From assembly GCA_027605045.1 (NCBI GenBank), contig JAQFWX010000001.1:2852001-2916000 (forward strand): a DNA stretch of 64,000 nucleotides, read 5' to 3'. The position numbers were made by a program, and so were the translations under genes. Below, piece after piece: positions 10,470 to 19,951 of this stretch (position 1 is the first letter of the stretch; every line of letters begins with the position of its first letter). The notes under the pieces are model-generated. The model was given only the letters and a program-made list of their open reading frames with translations, had not been told where the DNA came from and made no database searches. Source of the stretch: Phallus indusiatus. Its lineage: Eukaryota; Basidiomycota; Agaricomycetes; Phallales; Phallaceae.

Positions 10470-10868
10470 TGTCAGGGTACGCTACCGCGTCCCCTCATTT
10501 TTCCTTATTTATTATCATCGGTATATATTCCCCTATACTTTATTTATATTTCCCATATATTATTTCCATCCTCCGTTTGCTCCCCCCGTCTCTATTTCAC
10601 TTTCTCTACTTGCGCGCGTCGCGCGCTCGTACCCGGCGTGACGCCGTAGGCGTCACGTCGCTTATGTTCGGTTCGGGCGTCTGGCACTTAGCTGTGTCAG
10701 GGCCGCACGCCGTGTTATCGTTTTTCATGTATATAGTCGCAGTCCCTAGAGTGAGGGTCCCTAAGCTTGTTCTCTTAGGATCCCCTCCCTCTAGGTGAGT
10801 AGTTAGTTCTCCCCAATATATTTCTCTTAGGATCCCCTCCCTCTAGTGTGAGCTGAGTAGCCCCAACA
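10470..10868 (+). repeat. 5' LTR (399 bp)
   Basis: Starts TGTCAGGG, ends CCCCAACA. It contains a TATA box at 10730-10735, a 25-bp internal direct repeat (TTCTCTTAGGATCCCCTCCC.. twice), and a 39-bp segment with a perfect hairpin GTGACGCC-GTA-GGCGTCAC that is absent from the 3' LTR. The hairpin segment is flanked by CGTCG direct repeats. Confidence 0.95.
10730..10735 (+). promoter_or_regulatory. LTR TATA box
   Basis: TATATA lies 33 bp upstream of 10763, the transcript start predicted from the self-priming complementarity. The spacing fits RNA polymerase II promoters. Confidence 0.6.
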
Positions 10869-10870
10869 GT

Positions 10871-10881
10871 AGAACAAGCTT
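10871..10881 (+). promoter_or_regulatory. Primer-binding site, self-priming type
   Basis: AGAACAAGCTT, 2 nt after the 5' LTR, is the exact reverse complement of AAGCTTGTTCT at 10763-10773 inside the LTR. In the Tf1 family the first 11 nt of the mRNA fold back onto the PBS and prime reverse transcription; the same 11-nt geometry is seen here. No tRNA complementarity is needed. Confidence 0.75.
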
Positions 10882-11032
10882 CTACTCGCAGACTGGTCGT
10901 TTCTATCGACACTCGTTACTGAAAAATCGCGCTCGACACCGACTATCGCAGTGTCGTATTTTCCCCTCGAGTCCCGTCTATAATCGACCCCTCTGCTTCG
11001 TCCTAAAACCCTTTTTCCTTTCTCTCTCTCTC

Positions 11033-12343
11033 ATGGATTCTTCACCCCCACCCTCTGCACCCCAAATCGTCACCCTCGAAGATGTGGCGACTATTATCAT
11101 GCGGCAGTTCGCGGAAATGGATGCCCGCATGGCGAGACAGGAATCCCAGGCCTCACAGATGATTGAGGTCCTACGGAGCATCCGAGACGCGGCTAGAGCT
11201 GCTCCTACCCAAAACACCCCTGTGGGCGACGCGTCCTCGTCTGGACAACCACCGGCTCCTGAGCATCAAGCCAGTTCACGCTCTTCCCGAAATACCCGAC
11301 CTGCTGTACCTCCTTCGTTCGACGGAGATCGCTCCAAGGGTCGTGCCTTCTGGAACACTGTCGAGTTTTACATGAGTATATGCAGTCGCGACTTCGAGAC
11401 TGACGAACTCAAGATCGGCTGGGCAATGTCGTACATGAATGAAGGCCGCGCCCTTACCTTCAGCGAATCTATGCTGAAAAAGTATCAAAGAGGAGAGAAG
11501 CCCTTCGCGGACTGGAATGCCTTTCGGGAACGATTCAAGGCTGATTTCTTTCCACAATCCGAGCAAGAAGATGCCATCAACACCCTCTATTCCAACCGCT
11601 ATGTCCAAGGCAACAGGACTGTAGAAGAGTATGTGGACGCCTTCCGCGTGCTCATTGAGCACGCTGGCTTTACGGAAGGACTCGCCATTAACACGTACTT
11701 TCGTAACGGTTTGGACCCGACAATTGCATCTCTGGTAGCGACGATGAAGGACCGACCCGCACTTCACGACTACGAGGGCTGGATCAGGCAAGCACGCATG
11801 TTTGACATGGACAGGCGTGCCAACGAAGCTTTCACTGCTGCTCGTCGCCGACTCGTAGGCTCTGGAACGGTTCAGACGAATCCCGCGATCGTCCCCATTA
11901 ATCGACCCCGTCCCAACCCTTTTCCGTCGTATCAGACCCTCCAGATCCAGAGGAGGCCCCCTGCCCCTTCCTATCAAGCTCCTTCTTACCCACCTCCCAG
12001 GCCAGCACCTCAACTCGCGCCCGCGTTGCCTCCTAGACCTGCGGCTTCTGCTCCTACATCCCAGGTTAGACATGACCCGATGGACGTTGACGCTGCTCGT
12101 CGACGCGTAGGCCCAGAATCGACCAGATGTCATCGCTGTGGAGCAACAGGCCATTGGGCTCGTGAATGCCCTCGCGCATACGACATTCGGTATCTTCAGC
12201 CCGACGAATTGGACGACAATATCGCACATTTGTTGGCCCAGAAAGACGCGTTGGAAGCCCAGGCGCGTGGCGACTCTGCTCTGACCCAAGGCGAGACTGT
12301 AGCTGCGACAGAGGTAGAGGATTTTCAAAACGGCGACGAGTGA
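11033..12343 (+). CDS. gag: Retrotransposon Gag (capsid-nucleocapsid)
   Basis: A 436-aa structural protein that packages the element RNA into cytoplasmic virus-like particles. The N-terminal ~80 residues are a coiled, Ser-rich lead. A retrotransposon-Gag capsid domain spans about residues 95-230, with the FRERFKADFF and TVEEYVDAFRVL helices. A Pro-rich linker covers about 285-345. A single CCHC zinc knuckle, CHRCGATGHWARECP, at about residue 365 binds RNA. The ATG follows a CT-rich leader. The gag frame ends at TGA 12341, overlapping the pol frame (-1 relative to gag) by about 180 nt. No interruption is seen, so the protein looks intact. Confidence 0.93.
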   Translation: MDSSPPPSAPQIVTLEDVATIIMRQFAEMDARMARQESQASQMIEVLRSIRDAARAAPTQNTPVGDASSSGQPPAPEHQASSRSSRNTRPAVPPSFDGDRSKGRAFWNTVEFYMSICSRDFETDELKIGWAMSYMNEGRALTFSESMLKKYQRGEKPFADWNAFRERFKADFFPQSEQEDAINTLYSNRYVQGNRTVEEYVDAFRVLIEHAGFTEGLAINTYFRNGLDPTIASLVATMKDRPALHDYEGWIRQARMFDMDRRANEAFTAARRRLVGSGTVQTNPAIVPINRPRPNPFPSYQTLQIQRRPPAPSYQAPSYPPPRPAPQLAPALPPRPAASAPTSQVRHDPMDVDAARRRVGPESTRCHRCGATGHWARECPRAYDIRYLQPDELDDNIAHLLAQKDALEAQARGDSALTQGETVAATEVEDFQNGDE

Positions 12344-13179
12344 TAGATGCACCCTCGTTGCCGACATCTAATAGATTCGACATTTTGTACATAGATCGCG
12401 AACAAAATGACACTTCTGATTCGAATCTAACTACCCCTGCTGCATCCCCTGACAAACCCAAAGAATCGCCTCCACCTGCCACACGTTCTGTTTCTACCCC
12501 ATGTATGCTGTCGCCTTCTCAACGTCGTGCATTGCCAAAGGAATACCGACTCGCAGCTACCGCAGGCACGCAGAAGCTAGAGATTCCAGTAGAGCTACAG
12601 AGTGTTGACACCGGGGCCCTGCTGCACAGCAAGGCCATGCTGGACACCGGGGCTAGCGGTATGTTCCTCGATCGCAACTTTGTCGACAAACATCGGCTTC
12701 CCTCCGTACGTCTTGCCAAACCCATTCCCGTGTTTAACGTTGACGGTACGCCCAACCACGCTGGCTCTATCACCCACGTTGTCGACCTCGTTGTTCGCTT
12801 TCGGGATCACTCTGAACGCACCTTGTTCGCCGTTACCTCACTCAAGTATCCCGTCCTGTTTGGACTGCCGTGGTTCAAGGCTCACAATCCCGTCATAGAC
12901 TACACAACTGGTCAAGTAGAGTTCATGCGCTGCAGCACCAGTTGTCGGTCTTGTGCCCCACGCTGGCCAGCGGGTAAGCTCTCTAAGCGCGCGTTCCAAC
13001 AGATCCGACGCGCACCTCTGCCAGAGCTCGACGACACTGAGGCCGATGATCCTGACATACCAGACCTGGTCGACGTCGAGTCTGAGGTTGAAGAGGGTGA
13101 TCGACTGTTCGCGATATCAATGCTACCCGACGAGCCCGACACTCACCGCATATATGCCACCGAGACCATCTCCCAGTGA
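12166..13179 (+). CDS. pol: Pol N-terminal part with aspartic protease
   Basis: Reading frame -1 to gag. Translation probably enters by frameshift in the gag overlap rather than at the listed ATG; I found no canonical slippery heptamer. The retropepsin active site is DTGASGMFLD at about residue 160, with the second conserved strand VLFGLPWF about residue 230. It cleaves Gag-Pol in the particle. The frame stops at TGA 13177-13179, yet the same frame continues open afterwards (LAQAHANNADAPAPKGF..). The TGA is best read as a point mutation, possibly CGA to TGA, that separates protease from reverse transcriptase in this copy. Confidence 0.88.
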   Translation: MPSRIRHSVSSARRIGRQYRTFVGPERRVGSPGAWRLCSDPRRDCSCDRGRGFSKRRRVIDAPSLPTSNRFDILYIDREQNDTSDSNLTTPAASPDKPKESPPPATRSVSTPCMLSPSQRRALPKEYRLAATAGTQKLEIPVELQSVDTGALLHSKAMLDTGASGMFLDRNFVDKHRLPSVRLAKPIPVFNVDGTPNHAGSITHVVDLVVRFRDHSERTLFAVTSLKYPVLFGLPWFKAHNPVIDYTTGQVEFMRCSTSCRSCAPRWPAGKLSKRAFQQIRRAPLPELDDTEADDPDIPDLVDVESEVEEGDRLFAISMLPDEPDTHRIYATETISQ

Positions 13180-13239
13180 CTGGCTCAGGCCCACGCCAAC
13201 AATGCAGACGCACCAGCTCCCAAGGGTTTTCGGGATATC

Positions 13240-16200
13240 GTGCCAGAGAAGTTCCACGACTTTGCCGACATTTTCTCGAAGGAGTCGTTCGACTCGTTGC
13301 CGCAATCGAAGAAGTGGGATCACCCAATAGAGCTTGTGCCAGGTTCTGAGCCCAAGTCGTGCAAGATCTACCCGTTGTCGCCCAACGAGCAGGCCGAGTT
13401 AGACGCGTTTCTAGAAGAAAACCTTGCGTCTGGACGGATCCGACCCTCCAAGTCGCCCATGGCGTCCCCGGTATTCTTCATTAAGAAGAAAGATGGCTCT
13501 CTTCGTCTCATCCAGGACTATCGGGCATTGAATGCTATGACGATTAAGAACCGTTACCCGCTGCCCCTGATCTCAGAGCTCATCAACAAATTGCAAGGTG
13601 CCCGGTACTTTACCAAGCTGGACGTGCGCTGGGGTTACAACAATGTGCGGATAAAGGAAGGAGACGAGTGGAAGGCTGCTTTCCGCACCAACCGCGGCCT
13701 TTTCGAACCTCTGGTAATGTTCTTTGGTCTCACAAATAGCCCTGCGACCTTCCAGACGATGATGAACGAGATCTTTGAAGACATGATCTCGGAGGGTGTC
13801 GTTGCCGTCTACATCGACGACATCCTCATCTACACTCGAGATCGGGAACAGCATGATCAGATCACTCGACGCGTTCTCGAACGTCTTCGTGAGCACAAGC
13901 TTTATCTCAAGGCAGAGAAATGTGAGTTTTGCCGGACTAAGATCGAGTACCTAGGCGTCGTCATTTCCGAGAACACCGTCGAGATGGACCCCGCGAAAGT
14001 CTCAGGTGTCAGAGACTGGCCTATCCCGAAGAACGTCACTGAGGTTCAGTCCTTCTTAGGTTTCGCCAACTTTTATCGTCGGTTTATCAAGGACTTTGCG
14101 CGTATTGCCAATCCCATGTTCGGGCTAACCAAGAAAGATACACCCTTCGTCTGGTCCGACACTTGTCAGCACGCCTTCGATACTCTGAAGTCGTCGATCA
14201 CCTCTGCCCCCATTCTCCTCATTCCTAACCCCGCTAATCCTTACCGGGTTGAAGCAGACAGCTCCGACTTTGCAACAGGCGCAGTTCTTTCACAGTTGTC
14301 GAACGAGGATGGTAAATGGCACCCTGTTGCATTCTTCTCGAAGGCCCTTAGCCCTGTCGAACGCAACTACGAGATTCACGACAAGGAGATGCTGGCTATC
14401 ATACGATCTTTGGAGGAATGGCGACACTTTCTCGAAGGCGCATCTCACCCTATCGACATACGGACTGATCACAAGAATCTTGAGTATTTCATGTCCGCGC
14501 GTAACCTCAATCGTCGTCAAGCTAGATGGTCAGTATACCTCTCACGATTCGACTTCACCCTACAGCATATACCGGGTAAGTCGATGGGTAAACCTGATGG
14601 CCTATCCCGTCGCCCAGATCATGGCTCGGGAAAGGACGACAATCGTGGCGTCACTCTAATCCGACCCGAAATGTTTGCAATCAATGCTCTGCAAACATTC
14701 CGTCTTAAAGGGGAGGAGGAGGACCTTTTACGCCAGATTCGCAAGGCCAATCGGGAAGGCAAGGTCGAAGATAGTGTTTCCAAAGCCGTCGCAACACTTC
14801 GTGCACTGGGTGGTCATTCAGCTCACTCGTCGGAATGGTTTGAAGACCAGGACCTCCTCTACTATCGCGGCAAGGTCTACGTGCCAAATGTCGACGAGTT
14901 GCGTCGGAAAATCCTTTCCAGACACCACGACACCAAACTCGGTGGTCACCCGGGTCGTTTCAAGACTCTTGAGCTCGTTTCGCGCACCTTCTGGTGGCCA
15001 GGTGTCTCTAGGTATGTCCAACGCTACGTAGAGGCCTGCGATATGTGTCTACGTACGAAACCGTCTCGTCATGCTCCCTATGGCCTTCTCCGACCCACAG
15101 AAGTGCCAAGTCGACCCTGGGAACACATCTCAGTCGACTTCATCGTGGAGCTGCCAGAATCCAACGGTTTCGACGCGATCCTCTCTGTCGTTGACTCGCT
15201 CACCAAACGGGTTCATTTCGTGCCGACATTTACAACACTTGACGTGACAGGTCTGGCCCGTCTGTACCTTCAACATGTCTGGAAGCTCCATGGTCTCCCC
15301 ATGAAGGTGATCTCTGACAGGGGCCCCCAGTTCGCGTCCCGCTTCACACGGGAGCTTTCTAGGCTCCTGGGCATACGGCTTGCACCCTCTACGGCGTATC
15401 ATCCTCAAACCGATGGTCAGACAGAGCGCGTCAACGCAGAAGTCGAACAGTACCTTCGACTTTTCACCTCCGAGCGACAGGACGACTGGGACCAGATACT
15501 GCCCTTGGCCGAGTTCGCATACAACAACCACGTACACTCAGCTACGCGTGCGACACCGTTTGAGCTCGACACTGGACGACATCCTCATATGGGATTCGAA
15601 CCGCTGGTTGCCGACTCGAAGATCGAATCTGTCAACGAGTTCAAGACACGTATGGAGTCGACGATAGAGGAAGCCAAGGCCGCCATAGCCAAGTCGAAGG
15701 ACGAGATGGCCAAGTACTACGATCGGAAACATATCCCGGCACCTGAATACAAGGTTGGCGACAAGGTATACCTTGATTCGAGCGACATTCGTACCACCAG
15801 GCCCTCCGCCAAGTTATCGCATCGGTACTTGGGGCCTTTTCCGATAGTCAGCAAGGTCGGATCACACGCATATAAGCTGCGTTTACCACTGTCGATGTCA
15901 AGGCTTCATCCAGTGTTCCATGTCGGGAAGTTGCGTCCAAAGGTTGAAGATACAATCCCGGGTCGTCGCGTCAAGGCTCCCCCACCTCCAGAGGTCAGAG
16001 ATGACGGTGAGCACTACGTCGTGGAACGGATTTTAGACAGTCGTGTGTTCCGGAGACGACTCGAATATAAGGTGCGTTGGGAAGGCTATGGTCCCGAGCA
16101 TGATCAATGGGAACCCGAGTCGAATATTGCAGCCCCAGATCTCATTAGGCAGTTCCACCGTGAGCACCCGAGTGCGCCGCGCTCGATAAATGGTCTCCTT

Positions 16201-16284
16201 TTCCATCGTCGCCCTCGGTTCGATTTCTCCAAGTTGCAAGCATCACTAGTCGAAGCTACAGGCGTCGGGACGCCGCCTCGTTGA
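13240..16284 (+). CDS. pol: Pol: reverse transcriptase, RNase H, integrase, chromodomain
   Basis: Same frame as the protease segment; the frame is open from 13180. RT spans about residues 60-230 with FTKLDVRWGY and the catalytic YIDDILIY at residue 191. RNase H begins at EADSSDFATGAVLSQ (about residue 337). The integrase zinc region is about 560-610 (H..H and C..C near GGHPGRF and CDMCLRTK). The catalytic core has VDFIVEL, SDRGPQF and the Glu in QTERVNAE, giving the D,D-35-E triad. A C-terminal chromodomain (YVVERILDSR, YKVRWEGYG, WEPESNI; about 925-975) marks the chromovirus lineage and usually directs integration towards marked chromatin. All catalytic residues are present. Confidence 0.95.
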   Translation: MPEKFHDFADIFSKESFDSLPQSKKWDHPIELVPGSEPKSCKIYPLSPNEQAELDAFLEENLASGRIRPSKSPMASPVFFIKKKDGSLRLIQDYRALNAMTIKNRYPLPLISELINKLQGARYFTKLDVRWGYNNVRIKEGDEWKAAFRTNRGLFEPLVMFFGLTNSPATFQTMMNEIFEDMISEGVVAVYIDDILIYTRDREQHDQITRRVLERLREHKLYLKAEKCEFCRTKIEYLGVVISENTVEMDPAKVSGVRDWPIPKNVTEVQSFLGFANFYRRFIKDFARIANPMFGLTKKDTPFVWSDTCQHAFDTLKSSITSAPILLIPNPANPYRVEADSSDFATGAVLSQLSNEDGKWHPVAFFSKALSPVERNYEIHDKEMLAIIRSLEEWRHFLEGASHPIDIRTDHKNLEYFMSARNLNRRQARWSVYLSRFDFTLQHIPGKSMGKPDGLSRRPDHGSGKDDNRGVTLIRPEMFAINALQTFRLKGEEEDLLRQIRKANREGKVEDSVSKAVATLRALGGHSAHSSEWFEDQDLLYYRGKVYVPNVDELRRKILSRHHDTKLGGHPGRFKTLELVSRTFWWPGVSRYVQRYVEACDMCLRTKPSRHAPYGLLRPTEVPSRPWEHISVDFIVELPESNGFDAILSVVDSLTKRVHFVPTFTTLDVTGLARLYLQHVWKLHGLPMKVISDRGPQFASRFTRELSRLLGIRLAPSTAYHPQTDGQTERVNAEVEQYLRLFTSERQDDWDQILPLAEFAYNNHVHSATRATPFELDTGRHPHMGFEPLVADSKIESVNEFKTRMESTIEEAKAAIAKSKDEMAKYYDRKHIPAPEYKVGDKVYLDSSDIRTTRPSAKLSHRYLGPFPIVSKVGSHAYKLRLPLSMSRLHPVFHVGKLRPKVEDTIPGRRVKAPPPPEVRDDGEHYVVERILDSRVFRRRLEYKVRWEGYGPEHDQWEPESNIAAPDLIRQFHREHPSAPRSINGLLFHRRPRFDFSKLQASLVEATGVGTPPR

Positions 16285-16296
16285 AGGGGGGGGTGG
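16282..16296 (+). promoter_or_regulatory. Polypurine tract
   Basis: A G-rich purine run (GAAGGGGGGGG) ends 3 nt before the 3' LTR. It is the expected primer for plus-strand DNA synthesis and overlaps the end of pol. Confidence 0.75.
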
Positions 16297-16656
16297 TGTC
16301 AGGGTACGCTACCGCGTCCCCTCATTTTTCCTTATTTATTATCATCGGTATATATTCCCCTATACTTTATTTATATTTCCCATATATTATTTCCATCCTC
16401 CGTTTGCTCCCCCCGTCTCTATTTCACTTTCTCTACTTGCGCGCGTCGCTTATGTTCGGTTCGGGCGTCTGGCACTTAGCTGTGTCAGGGCCGCACGCCG
16501 TGTTATCGTTTTTCATGTATATAGTCGCAGTCCCTAGAGTGAGGGTCCCTAAGCTTGTTCTCTTAGGATCCCCTCCCTCTAGGTGAGTAGTTAGTTCTCC
16601 CCAATATATTTCTCTTAGGATCCCCTCCCTCTAGTGTGAGCTGAGTAGCCCTAACA
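16297..16656 (+). repeat. 3' LTR (360 bp)
   Basis: Identical to the 5' LTR except for one C-to-T change near the end (CCCTAACA) and loss of the 39-bp hairpin segment between two CGTCG repeats. Followed by the GTAAT duplication at 16657-16661. Confidence 0.95.
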
Positions 16657-17707
16657 GTAATTTTGGCTCTATTTTTGATGGGAGGATTTATTTTGGAAAT
16701 TTACTGTAGGGGTCTCTTTGGTGAAAATACACAAACGAATTTTCACGCTTCTTTTTAGTATCAATAATAGTTGGCAACTGCCAAAGGTATGGAGTGGATT
16801 TATAAGTCATCTGAAATCTTGTTCTCAATCTTGACTTAGCTCTCAGTCTGTTCGTAGCCCTACTTGTAAGTTTGAATGGATATCACTGGTCACTAACACA
16901 CCAATATGATTTCATCGAAGTACTTCGATTGTTTTTGGTCGCCAATATCTGTACTATTTTAACTGATCTCGTTGTCTTTGGCATTTGCTTATGGAAGGTC
17001 TGGGGCACGTGGAAGTTAAAGCGTGAAACCGGCATTCAAACTCGCAATGACCTTGTTTCAGTAATACTCAGACAAAGTATGTTGGAATCACATCGTGAGG
17101 ACAGTTACTTATATTTAATTAGCCATCTTGAGGTTTAGGTGAATGTCATCAAAGAAGAATCATTCTTATGACTGAATTCTCTTCTTTTAAGTTTCGTGAT
17201 CATTTCTGCCACCGCTCTCACAGCTATTGACCAGGTACAAGCAATTCGAAGTCTGATTGTATTCTGTCAGAAACTGACTTGTGAATCCAGTTTAATAATG
17301 GTGTAAGCACACTTTTGAATCGGAATTAAATATCAATTATCGCGCTAATAACTATATGCCCTGAATCAGTATGTGATAAATATCATGAGTAGTATTCAAC
17401 ATAGGTATAGTCGTTCCTCCCCGTATATCAATCCCATAACCCATTTCCAATTCCAAGTCTTTCGGCTATTTTAATCACCGATTTCACCTTGGATCTTCGT
17501 CAACAAAATTCCGCAGCAATTCAAGCCACCGATATAAAATTACCTACCATTCAAATCCGAAGCATAGCAGATTATATACACCAATCTATCCTTGTAGAAA
17601 TGCGCGATCACGAAACATCGGTGCATATGAGGGCTGAAGATAACGACGATCTTTCGACAGAGTCTCCAGATGTTGGAGTCAGATCCGGCGGCGAAGCGTC
17701 AGCTTAG

Positions 17708-18080
17708 TATGCTTTAGCTTTGGATACATGATTCGTTATAGTATACAGATTCTATGCTTAGCACATCTATAATGGATGTATTTCAAATCTTGTACTATTT
17801 ATTTTCCTGCGATGATTTGTTATAACTATCACTCGGACATTATATATATTTCGGTTCGAACTCGCGTAACTCAATATTTTCACCTCACACTCCCTATAAA
17901 CTCTGAAACGTCTTTATGTATTGATTGGGGAAATAAAAGGGTGAAATTTAGAGACTAGAAAATGACCGCATGCCAGTATCTACGGGTACTTTCGTGCAAG
18001 CGAACTATGTAGTATATAAGTATGCCATGTGCCCGCGCATGCAAATACATATCCAAATTCAATTAGAGAGCAAAGACTCA
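17708..18080. other. 3' flank of DUF6533-A
   Basis: Non-coding, AT-rich; matches the flank after copies B and D (ATGTATTT..TATTTTCCTGCGATGATTTGT). Presumed 3' UTR and convergent terminators between DUF6533 and the GH16 relic. Confidence 0.4.
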
Positions 18081-18240
18081 GCAAAGTTGGTCCACTTGGT
18101 TAATGTAGCCCCCAGTTCAAATAATAGAGTAGGTGTCGAACACTCATTCCATAAGGACATTCAGAAGATGCTTAATTTTATCCAGCTGAACCAAAACGGA
18201 AGAACCACTGGCAGAATGGTGCTACGAAGCGTGACACGTA
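18081..18240 (-). pseudogene. GH16-like C-terminal fragment
   Basis: The reverse strand matches the tail region of other GH16-like copies (GTAGCCCCC..GAACACTCATTCCATAAGG on the plus strand). Only this tail is left in the usual orientation. A short insertion or deletion around 18165-18220 is shared with the unit at 31.88 kb. The main GH16 body in this unit lies next door in the opposite orientation. Confidence 0.45.
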
Positions 18241-18280
18241 ACGCGTAACGTGTAAAGGCGTCAGACTATTTAGTTGAACA

Positions 18281-19600
18281 GTTGAACCTTCCACGATCCG
18301 CCAACTGAAAACTTGAAAAATATTGCGTGGCTAATTAAAGTATGCTACAACCAAATCTCGCATCAATAGAATGTCTCTGACTCTTGCAGATAATCTTAAG
18401 CTACGATGCAAACCCGAACTTCTATATGGGCACCGTAAGTCTTCAGCTCCCGTCATCCGTATTGCAGAAATCTAATTGCATTCCATGCCCTCCTACAACC
18501 TATTAAGCACTGGCGAAATTGAATGGCAAAAAGTCGGAGATTCAATTATAGTACCCGACTTTCGTTCAATATCAATGATAGTCCGGATTTCAACATGGAA
18601 AGATGTTTGGACGGTTATTGCATACGCCGTTTGGATGCAAAACGCCTCATTTATTGTCCAGTGGTAAAATTAATACATTCAAGAACCTCAATCTCGCCAT
18701 GATTGCTCAAACCTTACACACCAATTCGGTCCGTTCGCTCTATCGTCCAACTCCGTGCATTCCATATTCAGGCCTCTTTACAGAGGTGCAGCCTTGACAA
18801 ATCGGACATATTCAGCGATAACGTATTCTTGCCCGGCGATAGACAATAACAATCAAAACTGCCTCGTCTCAGATAACGGAAGACGTGGAGCTGGAACTGG
18901 TTTCCGCTGCAAATGGCTTCTTCGTCATTGCAGTTCGGTCCTTCAATGTAAAGTTCTTTCTCGCTTTGTCATCGTGTCCTTTTATTGAGATTTTCTCTTG
19001 CACAGCACTCAAATGTACTCTCTGTCTGTACTTAGCAGCGGGTAGCGCGACAATATGGATAACTACCACAATCGGCGAACCTTTCGTCAGCTAGTATACC
19101 AACTCTGGATACCAGTTCTCTCAAGAGCTTATTCTCAGTATCACGCTATGCGGGAACTTGTAAGCTTTCCATCAGATTAATATGGCCTCAATCCCAATTC
19201 ACTTTACAGTGTAAACAACCCCATGGTATTTAATGAAACGTGCCAAAGCGTATGTTACAAGGCTTTGCGGGACCTCCATCCGGATACGATCACACGTATT
19301 TCGAAATCAGACTCATCAAGGTTTTCCGGACTGACTACGCTGCTGGTGCAACTTTATCGTACCGATGCTAGTTCCTCAGGTCTCAACTCCGCAGTCGGAA
19401 TCAGCCACTGGCAGAACCGCAGCGAGTTCCTCCGGATCTGGTTCTTCGGAATCAAATTCTGCATTTTCTTAGGGAAAGAGTGTTATATTCTGCGTAAAAT
19501 ACGAAAGTCCTCGTATGTAACTTGTAAACGGACACTTGCCAGAGCTCTGTTTCTGAACGATTTAATCGCCCTGAACTTTGCATTGTGAGTTTTTCATGCT
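18281..19600 (+). pseudogene. GH16-like protein on the plus strand (inverted copy)
   Basis: The only GH16-like copy on the plus strand. Segments in order: YDANPNFYMGT (18402-18434) before a GT..AG intron of about 33 nt; STWKDVWTVIAYAVWMQ (about 18590-18640); LNLAMIAQTLHT (about 18690); CPAIDNNNQNCLVSDNGRR and GAGTGF (about 18835-18905); ANGFFVIAVRSFNV (about 18905-18950); GEPFVS; then NPMVFNETCQSVCY (about 19218-19258) and a Ser/Gly tail. Frames shift and the catalytic EVDTFE stretch is missing. The order of blocks is that of other copies but reversed, showing an inversion of about 1.3 kb. Confidence 0.55.
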
Positions 19601-19951
19601 AGGTTTGAACCGGTCAAACTCAGCATTTCATTCCTCTAGGACTACTAGTACTTTGTCATTTACCAGATTGTAAATTTACAAATCAATATTAAAAGCGGGC
19701 AATAAAATGTGCCGAAAGCACAATCTCAGCTGAGCTGAGTACGGAAGGGTGAAGAGACGGATTGATAATCACATTTCACAGCCACGCAGTCCGCAATTGA
19801 TGAGGGCAATGTGGAAAACCGATTTTGCCTTAGTTCGCTTAAAAGCATTCTTCACATAAAAACGTATGTTTGTTCGTCTTATACTTCGGACGCCTTCCAA
19901 CTCAGTCTGAGAGCTAGGCGTTAATCCACCTCTGCACTTCCGACTTGAAAA
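19601..19951. other. Short upstream region of DUF6533-B
   Basis: Matches only the last ~350 bp of the spacers that precede other DUF6533 genes. The Hsp20 relic and most of the usual ~2-kb spacer are absent in this unit. Confidence 0.45.

Larger units (their letters stand above)
10470..16656 (+). mobile_element. Ty3/gypsy chromodomain LTR retrotransposon (chromovirus)
   Basis: A complete element of 6187 bp: 5' LTR 10470-10868, primer-binding site, gag, protease, RT, RNase H, integrase, chromodomain, polypurine tract, 3' LTR 16297-16656. Both LTRs begin TGTCAGGG and end in ACA. The 5-bp target duplication GTAAT lies at 10465-10469 and 16657-16661. Outside a 39-bp deletion the LTRs differ by one base (C/T near the 3' end), so insertion is recent. 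It sits in sense orientation in an exon of DUF6533 copy A. One in-frame TGA in pol suggests this copy is not autonomous. Confidence 0.95.
9791..17707 (+). pseudogene. DUF6533 membrane protein, copy A, interrupted by LTR retrotransposon
   Basis: Basidiomycete DUF6533 family: polytopic (about seven-TM) membrane proteins of unknown function. Exon 1 begins ATGAACAATAGTATCGCC (MNNSIANSTF). A 35-nt exon follows, then the exon with LAIPQEMVYMWLSPKPFSIP and FTRYA (10022-10181). The exon with GLLIARAYSLCKGNKVM is cut at 10469 by the retrotransposon and resumes at 16662. Later come LTDLVVFGICLWKVWGTWKL (about 16960), a 16-nt exon (about 17122-17137), and the last exon with LDLRQQNSAAIQ and a long acidic cytoplasmic tail ending GGEASA. 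Apart from the insertion the exons I checked are open, so this copy was probably intact until recently. Confidence 0.8.

Noticed and set aside
11276..12367. 363-aa minus-strand frame opposite gag
   Set aside because: It is the shadow of a codon-biased gag gene; no domain, and gag on the plus strand has capsid and zinc-knuckle motifs.
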